64,000 nt of DNA from Paramecium primaurelia (taxonomy: Eukaryota > Ciliophora > Oligohymenophorea > Peniculida > Parameciidae): the NCBI GenBank assembly GCA_905182975.1, contig CAJJDM010000037.1:231843-295842 (forward strand), read 5' to 3'. Shown one piece after another: positions 47,533-59,020 of this stretch. Every line of letters begins with the position of its first letter. The stretch's first letter is position 1. The notes beneath the pieces are model-generated. The model saw only the letters and a list, made by a program, of their open reading frames with translations, made no database searches and was not told where the DNA came from. The translations under genes and the position numbers were made by a program.

Positions 47533-48705
47533 ATTAAAAATTTTAATATTCATATACATATCAACTTTTTTGATTCAAATAATTTATTTTAAATGATTAG
47601 AATTAAATCTTTAATACTCTTTCAAATTTTGAGTTTCGATTATTAACCAAACTTTAAATAGAAAAAAATTATAATTATTGATTAAAAATTTATAGTATTT
47701 TCTTCATTTCTATTATAATCATTTATCAATTAGACAGATTATGAAAAATAAATTACTTAATTACCGTTAATTCTATCGTTAGAATTAATCAAATAACATG
47801 TTTATTAATGCATTAGTTTAAATACATAACTTAATTGTGGTAAAATTATTTGACTTAGCTATGTAAAATTTGACTATTTAAAACTTTAGGCTACTGAATT
47901 AGATAGTATATTATAAAATTGAAACTTATATTTTCAAGTAAAATTAAATTCTTTTTATTTTTGATAGATTTATTTATTATAGTTTAATTATGTTAAAAAT
48001 TTACTTTTTTATATCACCACTATCCTATAGTACCTTTAATAATTATTTCTTCTTCTGTAATTACCTATTTGAATCGAACACATAAATTAATATTATTGAT
48101 AATAAAATTATTGTTTTGTCAAAATAAAAAATATAAATTAAACATAAATATGTCAATTTAATGTCTTATATTAAAAGAAAAATCAGATAAAATTTCAACT
48201 ATATCTATATTTTATAAAACAATAAATTAAATTATATATATTTACTTTATTCATTGTTTTTATGTTTATTTACTTGAATGAGTTAATAATTAGATTTGCT
48301 TCTATTTATAATGAAATAGTTGTGTTTTGTTGGTATGGTTTTTTTTTTGAATATTCAAAATTAAAGAATTTTATGTTATGGGGGTATTATATTTTTACCT
48401 TTTGATAGAATAGATCTTAAGGAGAGTAAAGATTATATAATTGATACTTTGGTTTAAATAAAAAGATGCCAAGTTAAGCATAGCATTTTTCAAAGTAACC
48501 TTTTCTAATGATAATAACTACTAAATTCTACTTTTATTGAATTGATTCTTTTCGATTATTATTTTATAAGTTTAGAGTTATCTGTATTTTATATTTTCTT
48601 TCTTAATAAAATATTATCAGTGATACTATAATTAAAATAAGAAAAAAACATTGATAATTGATTAGATGAAAATTCGATTTATTAACAAAGTTTAATAAGT
48701 AAAAT
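46964..48705. other. About 1.7 kb with little coding signal
   Basis: The first 570 bp is repeat flank. The rest is AT-rich. A weak plus-strand open stretch at about 48380-48490 (LPFDRIDLKESKDYIIDTLV) looks somewhat coding but I cannot attach a start, stop or family, so it may be an exon of an unrecognised gene or a remnant. Confidence 0.4.
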
Positions 48706-49620
48706 TCATTTGATTTTCAAAATATAAGTCAGTAATTTGAGTGTTTTTGATTCATTGCTTGGTTTCTAATGTTAAGTTAGTCTTTCCCATTTAAATTATG
48801 TTTTTTGACTACCTAAATTCATTTCAACAGCCATAAATATGTTCAAAGCAATTACTGATTTTTTGTGATTCAAAAATAATGAAGAAGTTAAGCTTGTTTC
48901 AGCTAAACTCCTAATAAAATGGGAATTAAACTTACATACATCTTTGCTTTATTTAATCAGTGTATTTACAATTGTATCCTAAGATTTCTCCTATTAATTG
49001 TAACCATACCAAAGTGTTATCACTGATGACATTGAAATTTAATTTATTAAGTATTTCTTTTTCCATCTCAATAACATCTTTGGCTTTAATATCTGTAGCT
49101 CTTAGCAAAGCTGCTAAGGGAGGTGGATATATTTCTTCGTACTTAGATGCAATAAATAGACATGTTAATGAAACAAGCTCTAATTCCCCTATTTCAGGAT
49201 TTAGAAGCGGGATTGTTTAATCCATTAAATCAACAGTCTAAAAGAGTGTTTCAGGTTTTAAATTAAAACATCTAATTAGTTTTACAATGTATCTAACCTA
49301 TATTTAATATAATAATATACTGTTGTGGCTCTCATAGTATCATTAATTTTTGTGGAAGACATTTGAAAATTAGGTTCTCCCATACTTTTTTCTTTTTCAT
49401 ATAAAAATTCATATATTTCTTGTTAATACAAGCTAACAAGTTAAGGTGAGTCTAATTTATTTAAACCCTCCTTTGTCCAAATTGCATCATTTATTATATT
49501 TTCCTTCCCTCCCAATTCATCAAGTGTTGTATCTTTTTTACTTTTAAGATTCTTAGATGCCTTCTCTGCTTAATTTTCAAGATTTTTCCCAAAAACTCTT
49601 GTTCCTATATTGTCTTGCAT
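48706..49620 (-). CDS. Mitotic (A/B-type) cyclin
   Basis: Two introns (26 and 25 nt) give about 287 residues. After an N-terminus MQDNIGTRVFGKNLENQAEK comes the cyclin box: SPQLVSLYQQEIYEFLYEKE, TTVYYYIKYR, NLKPETLFQTVDLMDQTI, LVSLTCLFIASKYEEIYPPP and EMEKEILNKLNFNV. A second cyclin fold (SLAETSLTSSLFLNHKKSVI, ALNIFMAVEMNL) follows. The arrangement and KYEEIYPP motif are those of cyclins A/B, which activate CDKs in mitosis. The usual MRxxLxDW start of the cyclin box is degenerate (TMRATTVYY). Confidence 0.85.
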
Positions 49621-49669
49621 TTATTTGAATTCAAAAATATTAATATTTATATAACAATTAATGTATTAA

Positions 49670-50132
49670 TCATTTTTTTGTAGGTTTCTTTGTATTCTTT
49701 TTTGCCTCTTCTTCTTAACGAACTCTTTCCTCTTCTTCTCTACGTTATTTTTCTAATTTCTATTATACAATCTATTCTTTTATTTAATCAATCTCTTTTG
49801 ATAATTGATTATTCTCTATACAGTTATAAGTATCAATAACCTTGCTCTAATTATTCAACATCACTTTTCAATTTTTCGAATTCTTCATGAGCTCTTGTAT
49901 CTTTATGAATGCTAAAATAATCTATAAGTGCTTGACTTGGAGAATCAGGTTTGTTTGGTGCATTTCTCAAAGCAAGAAGAACTAAAAACAATTAATAATT
50001 AATATACTTACATTTAACAATTGCAAGTGTAACATCCTAATTGACTAGATATTCTCTAAATTCTCTCTCTTTATATTCATTCATTTTGGCTTAACTAAGT
50101 AATGGTTCTTCAACTGTTTTCTCTTGATTCAT
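49670..50132 (-). CDS. MYCBP (c-Myc-binding protein) homologue
   Basis: Two introns (30 and 25 nt) give 135 residues. EYKEREFREYLVNQDVTLAI then VKFLLALRNAPNKPDSPSQA and LIDYFSIHKDT match the helical N-terminal part of MYCBP/AMY-1. A C-terminal coiled coil (EEFEKLKSDVEQLEQENNQL) and a lysine-rich tail (KKNTKKPTKK) follow. In ciliated organisms MYCBP homologues are axonemal proteins that bind AKAP-type partners; here that is inference. The cyclin gene starts 49 bp downstream on the same strand. Confidence 0.75.
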
Positions 50133-50837
50133 TATAATAAAATTAATAAAAAAAGAATATAGGAAATAATCTCTCTTTGATTAAAGATAAAGAATTCTTA
50201 AAATAGTTTAATATATCATTCCTTATTACAAACCAATTATTGTCAATATTCCATTTAGAATATATTTTCTAAAATCTTGTCTTTTTTAATTGAAATAATT
50301 TACAAGTAATCTTTTTGTAATAGAACCATTCAAATTTAGTATAATCATCTTGCAACTAAATTTTCAAGTTTTTAAGAATATAAATAAATTTAGAAATCAC
50401 TAGAAATTAACAGTTCAATAACTATTAATTAAGAATAAATAATATTAGTAACAATATAATGTTTATATCAAGAATCATAATAATTATTATTGTTAGATAC
50501 TTTTATTTAATATTTAAAGTAACTCTATATATAACTAACTCATTATATATAAAAATTTAGATTGTTAAATAAATAATATTATTATTTATAAGTCTTAAAT
50601 AATATAAATGATTTTCATTTATCAATTATAATTATTAGATAATTAAAATATAGAAGCAATAAATAATGAGTTAAGAAAATAATTATTTTTCAAAATAATA
50701 TAATATCAAAGGTATTCTAGAGGTTATGATTATCAAACTTTAGTAGGTAGTTATGTTATTTGATAACAAAATATAAGAATTTAAATAAAAGTTTAGTTAT
50801 AAGGTTTGATATTTTGAATTAGTTTATATAATAATAA
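50133..50837. other. AT-rich divergent intergenic region, no gene seen
   Basis: About 700 bp between divergent genes; no coding frame. Confidence 0.45.
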
Positions 50838-53044
50838 ATGAATATCAATTACTTATATTAATAAATTGAAGACTAGGATGAATAGATCGAGAAGGCCACT
50901 AAAGTTATTGAAACACTTACAGCAGAAGTAAGAATGCTCCCTAATAAAAGATTGAAACCCAATAAAAAGAGATTATAAGATTGAAATATGAAAATGAATA
51001 TTTGAATTCATAAAATAAAATACTTGAAAAAGAAAAGCTTGCACTTTAGAAAGAGAGTAATAATATTGATACCATTAAAAAATGTGAAATTAGATAAAAG
51101 CAGATTAATGTAAATTAAAAGGAAAAAATTGAGAAATACTAAACATTATGGTCTTAATAAGAATTGAATTATAACAATACAATAATTGAATTAAATGAAA
51201 ATATTAAATAGTTATAATTGTAAAATGAAGAAAAATAAAATGATTTAGAATTACTTTTTAAATAAAGTTAACAATAATAATTAGCAATTAATTAAGTAAT
51301 GGAAATTTTGGAATAAAAAGAATAGGAATTATAATAGTTAAATTAATATCTTAATAATCAAAAAGAAAATACAGATAATTTCAGTACATTATATAAGTAA
51401 GACATTGAAAATTTAAAAAAATTTACAGAAAACTTATTTATTTAATCTGATAAAAATATTATCATGTAAATTAATAAAAATAAAACTTCAAAGAATAACA
51501 CATCATCCAAAGATATTAATTAAACTCATTAAATTGCTTAGTAATATAAAGAAGAATAAAAGGATGAATCACATATCTATGATATTATTTTAAGATAAAG
51601 TAAATATATAAATGAAATTTATACTAAATTATAAAATACTATTTCAAATGAATAACTTTCAGAATTTATTGTTTAAGTTAATTATATGAGATAATATTTT
51701 GAAATTATGTAAAATAAAATTTAAGATATTAATATTGAGAGAAATATCATTCATCAAGTAATTAATTTATATTATATTAGGCTTATATGAATTTAGTCTA
51801 ATAAAATAAAACATAATAATCATACATTGAATAATTATTGATGATGATTAAAAATTATTAAAATAATAATAATAATGAAGTTGAAATGATTAATAATATT
51901 AATCAATTAGATATAAATATTCTAGATCCAATTAATGAAAATATGCAAAAATTATTATCAACTTATTAGTCTTCTCTAATTGCTAAAGATGAAGAGAAAA
52001 TGTCTTTAGAACGATAAAATGTTAAATTATAACAGAAATTAGACTAGCTTCAATCTCAATAATAATAATTAATGTAGACATCTTAATAATCCTAATAATT
52101 AGTTTCTTTATTATAAAATCCTAAAAAATAAGTTAAAAATAATAATAATAATGTAAATAATAAGATGGAATAATTAGAAAAAGAAAATTCATAATTAATT
52201 GAATAATTAAATGAACTATCAAAAGAACATGAAGAAACTGTTAAAATGCTTGATAAAGCAATAACTTAATTAGAGTAATAAACTGAAACTATTTAAAAAT
52301 TTGAATAAGAATAATAAAATAATAAATTGAAAAGTAAAAATAGTTTTATTGAAACATAATAACCTACTACATAATTAATTGAATCATAAATTGATAAATT
52401 TTTAGAATCATGTTCTGTAAGATATATTCAATATTAAAGTTATTACCTCCATTGAAATCATAATCTGATAGTGTAGTATAAAAAACTAATATTTTAATTG
52501 ATCTTGTTACTATGTTAACAGATTCTTAACAGTAAAATATAATATTTAAGTTAGTGATATTTTATAAAAATTATTAGTAACTTTTCTAGTTACTAGAGAT
52601 AATAAGAGTTTGTAAGGATTTGAAAAAGATTTTTCAACTTTAAAATCTATTAGACATAATATTGGAATATTGGATTATTTGGATTAATTGGAATGTTTAA
52701 AAAATGATTTGTTAAATATTATAGAGAAAGAATTGAAATGTGAATATGCAATACCATATGGAAAATCTATTCTTATATAAGTACTTAATTTGATTGCTCA
52801 AAAATATATGGAAATAGTTTAAAAAGATACATAATCTATTGAAAAATAAATGAAAAAATATAAAAATCATATTGTAATTTATAAAATGTACAAATAATGG
52901 AAAGAGTGCATTTTAGATTTTAGTGAAATAATATTTGAAATTATAGAAAGTATTGATCATATTGGTTAACCTTAATTTGAAAGTAAATTGAATTAACAAA
53001 TTGAAAAGCTTAACTACAACTTTATTGATAATTTTGATGATTGA
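50838..53044 (+). CDS. Long coiled-coil protein, unknown
   Basis: Starts MNINYLYQQIEDQDEQIEKA, and after a 23-nt intron reads as nearly continuous heptad-rich coiled coil for several hundred residues (EIIRLKYENEYLNSQNKILE, NEDLNKQ-type repeats rich in Q, N, K, E). The last 130 residues are more globular (YKQWKECILDFSEIIFEIIE, SIDHIGQPQFESKLNQQIEK) and end FIDNFDD. Similar long proteins occur in centrosomes and Golgi, but no family is identified. Introns near 51760 and 52410 appear necessary and were not fully resolved. Confidence 0.55.
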
Positions 53045-53170
53045 TTATATATATATATTTATTTAAATAGATCAGACAGGTAACTAACATCTCATTGACA
53101 ATATTGTCTCTGAAGGTGTCCTAAGAGTGTCATCACAAATTAAATTTTTATTAATAATAATATTAATTAT

Positions 53171-55089
53171 ATGCTTCAACGATTACCAAATAAATGCAAG
53201 GAAGAATATTATAAATTCAATCAAATTGGAAATGAGAGATAAACATTTATTGATAGTGATTTTGATTATACTGATTAAAATAGTCAAATACAATTCTTAA
53301 GAATAGGGTCTCTTCAATTAAATAAGAATATTTAACCATGTTCTGAATTCAAAAGATCTTAATATTATCAAGATAATTCTTTAATCAATGCATTTAATAT
53401 TCTATAGAAAGATATTCAATTTGTTAAGAATATTTATTTAAATCTAAATTCCCTTTATGGAGTTTGGTTAAATTTATAAGGAGAATGGCATTTAATAAAA
53501 ATTGATGAAAAAATACCTTGTTATTTAACAGGCAATATTTAAAAGCTAGCAACCTTAGAATGTGAATGTGAATGGCCAATTATTATAGAGAAAGCAATAG
53601 TTAAGGTATTGGGAAAGAATTATGATATTTTGAATAGATTAATAGAGGAATCAATAGAATCTTTTATGTTTGTAATTTTTGTATTTGATATTTAGATGTT
53701 GATTGGATAACCAATAATAAAGGTTAGTACAGAAGATATTAATAACTTAAAAAATGTAATTATATCTCAAATGTAATTTCATTCTTTGTTGTTTGCTGTT
53801 CAAAAATAAAATGGTTTAGAATGTGGTTATGTAATTTAAACAATAGTTAAAGGGAATATAAAAGAATAAGAATTGATTTAGATGAGAGCTGCAAATAGAA
53901 ATTTAGTTATTTAAGGATGTAATAAATCTTATTTTATATAGAATAGTAAATCTAGAATGATAAATGCATATTTTTTTTAACATTCAAATAATTTTCAGAG
54001 ATATTTCCAGAATTATGTATTATTTAACATCATCCTAATTATTAATGGAATTCTAAAGAATTATTTTAATAAGAAAAAAGAGAATTCTAATAATATATTG
54101 AAAATACTTATTGTTATGATTTTGATATCATTTAAGAATCTCATCTTTATATATCAATCTGTTAAAGAGATTAAAATTTCAATTCTAATTAATTAGTATC
54201 TCCAATTAAATATGGATTAATTAGAATTTTGATTTCCAAAAAGAATGATGATTAATATGAATTTTTAACTGGAGATTACAATATTAAATAAAATGTTTGT
54301 TTAGATATATAATCATTAGCTTAAGGTTCATATACTCTATTTTGTTAAGCATATTTTTATAATTAGATAGAGAATAATCCAAAATTATAATAAGAATAAT
54401 AAAGATTGTTTGTATAATATTTTGGATCTTCAGTACCAGATAATCTTATAATAAATAAAAATGATATTTAAGAATAAAGTAAATTAATGTTAGCCAGTTT
54501 AGCTATAGCTAATGTAAATGAAGAAAATACTAGAACATATGAATAATTAGAATAACCAGAAATATAAGTTACTACATAAATGAATTTAGGAATGTTATAC
54601 TTTTATTATAGAAATATGGGAACTACAAAAATAGAAGAAGAAGTTATATTTGATAATTGTGATAATATTATTGATTACGAAACTATGAAAACATTAAATA
54701 AATTTAATGTTACTGTACCACCTCATATTGATTATCTAAAATTGTATGTTTATGATCCCTTTGTCATATTTAATGAAGATTAGCCTATATTTTAATACTC
54801 ATGTAATATTAAATCTCTTGTACATTCATCAAAGAAAACATTAATGGCTCAATCTACAAATTTTAGTAAAATTAACAATAAATAATCTATATTTGAAAGT
54901 ACAGCTAACAATCCTTCTTTAGAACTTATAACATATATGAAAGAGAATGCTAAATAAGCTACAAGAATATGGAATAATAATCACATCGATGTATAGATGT
55001 ATATATATCAACATTAAGAAGGTATAAATGATCACTATTTTCAAAGGTGTCATAATTTTATATTTAAATAATACACAAAATATATATGA
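53171..55089 (+). CDS. Calpain-like protein without catalytic Cys and His
   Basis: From MLQRLPNKCKEEYYKFNQIG onward the order of calpain protease-core features is present: SQYYQDNSLINAF (position of the catalytic Cys helix), YLNLNSLYGVWLNLQGEWHL with IDEKIPC, ECEWPIIIEKAIVKVLGKNY, and GLECGYVIQTI (position of the catalytic His). The Cys is replaced by Asn/Ser (canonical GDCW reads DNSL) and the His by Tyr (GH reads GY). C2-like beta domains follow to the end. An intron is needed near 53970-54000. Catalytically dead calpain relatives exist; the reading here is by pattern. Confidence 0.55.
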
Positions 55090-55712
55090 AGAGAAATTAA
55101 CATTTATATTAGATAATTTAACTATTAATTGTACTGCTTCTCTTAGATAAGGAAATTAAGTTTTTTTTTAATTAGATTCATATGCTCATCTTTTTATCTA
55201 TTTAGATATTATAGATATTAAAAAGCCTTACTCACACAAAATTTAATGTATATATACACATTACAAAGATATTTGAAGATTTCATATCATAAATTTAAAT
55301 ATAAAATTACTTATTAGTTTATATTCTATATAATATCAAAAATATTATATATAATTATATTTAATACAATCTCTTATAATTATATATACAATCATTTTAT
55401 AAGTTTTATATAAAATCTTATAGAAATAATAGTAATAAATAAAAAAATAATTAATTTAAATATAAATTTATTAGATATCATTTAGTTTATTTGAACATAT
55501 TAATTGAATTAGGACATTAAAATGATCTAAAAAATAAATTATGAAACAATATGAAAAATTAAGAATATAACAAAATTAATAATTTTAAGATAATCATAAA
55601 AAATTATTATAAACTTATTAAAATATTATTAAGAATTCTTTATTACTTAATTAAATAAAAATAGAAATATCAATATCTGAATAATTAGTATTCATTTATT
55701 ATAATAATAATA
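55090..55712. other. AT-rich region between convergent genes, no gene seen
   Basis: Long A/T runs (TATATA near 55250-55400) and no coding frame. Confidence 0.45.
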
Positions 55713-56462
55713 TCACCATTACTAAATAGCTTTTAAACCAATTTTAGTCATATATTCTTTTGCTTTCTTTTAATGTTCTCCTCTACATTTATAAAATCCT
55801 ACAAAATTAATTCCTGTCAAACAAAATGCAGTCATTGCTAAAACAGCCTTATTTTTATTTTAAATTTTACATTAAACCATCTAAAACCGATTAAATCTAA
55901 TAAAATTAAAATTCCCCAAGTTAAGACAACTCCAAATTAAGCAAACCAAAATATATTTGAATTGAATGGATTTGGAACAAAATTTGCTACTTGACATTCA
56001 TATATCCATTCCTCAGATCCATCTTCCTTTACTTCTGACCACCATCTTAAACCAACCAGTTTTCTATATCATAATCTTTAGTTTACCTTCCTGTAATATT
56101 CTTAACTGTCCAAAAATCTATTGCTGATAATATCACTACTATAATAAAACAATATGTCAAATTTAATAAGCCTTCTGGAATAAAGAATCTAATTTTAATG
56201 CTTATATTACACAAAGATGGCAAGTCCCTTAAATAAACAATGAAACAATTATGAAAGAAATTAGATATCTTGTGTTTTAGATGGTAGTTGTTAAATAGGT
56301 ATTGCAATTTATTGAGGTTATTGAACTTAAGAGACAGTATTGGATGATATTTGATTAACTTATTTTTCATCATCTCCTAATTTGATATTTACATGGTCTA
56401 AGTCTGGGATAGAATGTTATACATCTTATTGATCATCGGCAATTTACTATTATGAGAGACAT
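55713..56462 (-). CDS. TVP23: TVP23-family Golgi membrane protein
   Basis: An acidic, glutamine-rich N-terminus precedes DIQFLSQLFHCLFKGLAIF, a 22-nt intron, FFIPEGLLNLTYCFIIVVIL and DFWTVKNITGR. Then LVGLRWWSEVKEDGSEEWIY and FWFAQFGVVLTWGILILLDL follow. The DFWxVKNxxGR and LVGLRWWxE motifs identify the TVP23 (FAM18) family, four-TM proteins of the late Golgi involved in secretory traffic. A second intron lies after TGR. The start is uncertain: the ATG at 56462 is in a different frame from the first exon body and may require another intron. Confidence 0.8.
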
Positions 56463-56691
56463 AAAATACCATGTTGAGTTTATTAATTTAAATTAATTAA
56501 AACCCACAATCTGGGTATTGAATTCATAATTCTTTAAAAAGGAAATCAATAATATATATATATATGATGATCAAGTATTCCGACTTCGTAATTTAAAGAT
56601 GTCGACAATCTTCGCCAGTTCTGATATATATAATTTTTTGTTTTTGAATTATTTCTTTAATTTTGGATAATAAAAATTTCAAAAATAATAT

Positions 56692-57819
56692 ATGAATCCC
56701 ACAGTTTTTGATCTCTTTGCATAAATCAAAGGATTGTATACATGTAAATCATTTAACTTATTTTAAGAATAAAATTTAGAAGAATTTCATCAAAGATTCA
56801 AAGGAGATGATGAATTCAAAAAAATATCCAGATAAACTAAAATTTCTAAGAGTTAACTAGATAGTTTAGAAGACAAGACAGCTTTGATTAATAAATTAAA
56901 AAAAATCATTAATGAAAGTAAAACAGCACATAAAGATGCATTACTATCAGCAAAGAAATTTGAGATAGCTACTCAAGAAAAAGAAAAAGGTAATTTTTAA
57001 TTCTAATAAAAAAGTTTTTAATGAAAATTAAAGATTGAAGAATCAAATTAAAACATTAGATGCTTTTAGAATTACTTAAACAAATCAATTAAATGAATAT
57101 TAAGAAAAATACAATAAAGTAGTTGATGAAGAAAAATAAAAGAAAACAGAATTAGTTGAAGGATTCTAATAAGAAATAAAAGATATATCTAGTAAAATGG
57201 AAGAAGTCTCTACTGCTAAACATAAAAGTTAAGCTGAAAATGAAGCTTTAAAAGAAAAAATAAAAGAAATTTAAGAACATGTTGAAAAAAGAGATAAAAT
57301 CTTTGATGAAGAATTAATTAAATTAGGTAATTATTATAATTTATTTATCTTAAAGATTAATAAAGAAAAGAAAGAGAAACTAAAATATTTGAATAAATCA
57401 ATAATATAAGTTAATCACTTGGTACAACTGATAATTCAGAAGATTTATTATAAAAAATAAAAGAAGAAGAAGCATTAGTAGATGCTCATTTGAATCCACA
57501 TCTATAGAAAGCAGAGGAATTTTAATAAATTATTGAGAAAACCAATCAATAATTTACTTTATATAAAAATGAAACAGAAAAAGTACTTTCCAATCTTATA
57601 TATAGCTTGCATAATCATGTAGAAATTTTGAGTAGAAATCATAAGCTTGTTAAAGAAAGTGTGAAAAGTCTGATATTTACATTGTAGAATAAGCAAAAGA
57701 AGTAATAAATTAATTTAATTTATTAGTATTAAAAATTATAAGCTTAATTTAAATAAAAATAAGAATAAGTAAATTCATTATTAACATTGAAATCAACATT
57801 ATAAAGTGGATTATTATGA
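56692..57819 (+). CDS. Taxilin-family coiled-coil protein
   Basis: MNPTVFDLFAQIKGLYTCKS is followed by long coiled coil with the taxilin pattern: NENQRLKNQIKTLDAFRITQ, EEKQKKTELVEGFQQEIKDI, KMEEVSTAKHKSQAENEALK, EKIKEIQEHVEKRDKIFDEE. Taxilins bind syntaxins and regulate exocytosis (family knowledge). At least two introns are needed, near 56985 and 57330. The end reads SLLTLKSTLQSGLL. Other coiled-coil families are possible but the VEKRDKIFDEE segment argues for taxilin. Confidence 0.6.
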
Positions 57820-57983
57820 GTTATATTTAATAGAAAATTAATTATAATATAATTATAAATATTAATAACCAATATTCTTATTTATATAATAATATTTACT
57901 AAGAATTCATATAATATTAATTATATTAATAGAATTATATGAAATAATAATATATTCTAATCTTATAAATAATAAATCAATAA

Positions 57984-58967
57984 TCAAAGTTTGGTCCAAT
58001 CAAAAACATTATCATTAGGATATTTCATTCTTGTATAAAGATCTTTAAATAATTTCTTTAACCAAATATAATCAGGTCTCTCTTCAAATTTTAAACTTTT
58101 GCAATAATTAAAATAAATAGAAAATTCTTCAGGTAATCCTTCACATAATTTTTCAATTGAAGTAGCAATTTTAGATTCTGCAATTTTTTCATACTTATCC
58201 TTCTTATTATCTGTTTTTAAACCTTACCAAGGTAATTATCCATTTAAAAAATATACTAAAACATATCCAATTGCTTCTAAATCATCTCTTCTACTTTATT
58301 CAACTCCTAAATGTGTATTTACACTAGCATATCTAGCTGTTCCTGTTAAACTTTTACCTTCTCTATATGGAATATGGAGATCTAAAATAATATAATTTAA
58401 TAATACTAGTTCTCTAATCTCTATATTTTTTAGACAGACCAAAATCTATAATATATATTAAATCATTCTTTTAAGCTAATCCAATTAAAAAATTGTCAGG
58501 TTTTATATCTCTATGAATTAAGTTTTTGCTATGAATAAATTCAATTCTAGAAAGCATCTATTAAGCAATCATTAAGACTGTTTTTAATGAAAAATGTCTT
58601 TTGCATTAATTAAATAGATCTTCTAAATTGGGACCAAGTAGTTCCATAACTAATATATTGTATTCTCCTTCACTTCCAACCCAATAAGCTTATGGAATCC
58701 CAACTTAATATATTTAATTTAATTTACTTCCTCCTTACAATACTTTATAGATCTTGCCCTCAAATATTAATTATGGATGTTTATTTGCAATAGCTTCCTA
58801 GATGAATAAAAATTGTCATACTAATTTAATAGCTACATCTTATCCAGTTTATTTATTAGTTCCTTAAAGATTATTCAATAAGTTGTACCTAAAAAGATTT
58901 AACCAAAAGAACCACTTCCAATTTTTTTATCAAAAGAAAATCCAAATTTGTTGAGTCCAACTTACAT
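57984..58967 (-). CDS. Casein kinase 1
   Basis: MQVGLNKFGFSFDKKIGSGS with FGQIFLG (glycine loop), DVAIKLE (lysine), VMELLGPNLEDLFNQC, catalytic loop NLIHRDIKPDNFLIG, YIIDFGLSKKYRD, and the CK1-specific LCEGLPEEFSIYFNYCKSL and ERPDYIWLKKLFKDLYTR. All catalytic residues are intact, in contrast to the CK1-like pseudokinase at 23970. Introns of 26 and 24 nt lie in the N-lobe, and further ones after the DFG motif. Protein ends NDNVFDWTKL. It lies 53 bp after the ABCE1 stop on the same strand. Confidence 0.9.
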
Positions 58968-59020
58968 ATTAAAATATACTTATAATTTATGTAAATTTAA
59001 TAAGAATTTTTCATTCATCT

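Noticed and set aside
48080..48110. A tRNA T-arm-like sequence (GTTCGATTC on the minus strand)
   Set aside because: No acceptor, D-arm or anticodon stem can be formed around it.
56083..56373. Minus-strand 96-residue frame
   Set aside because: The first part is a shadow; the real TVP23 frame in this stretch uses another phase joined by a 22-nt intron.
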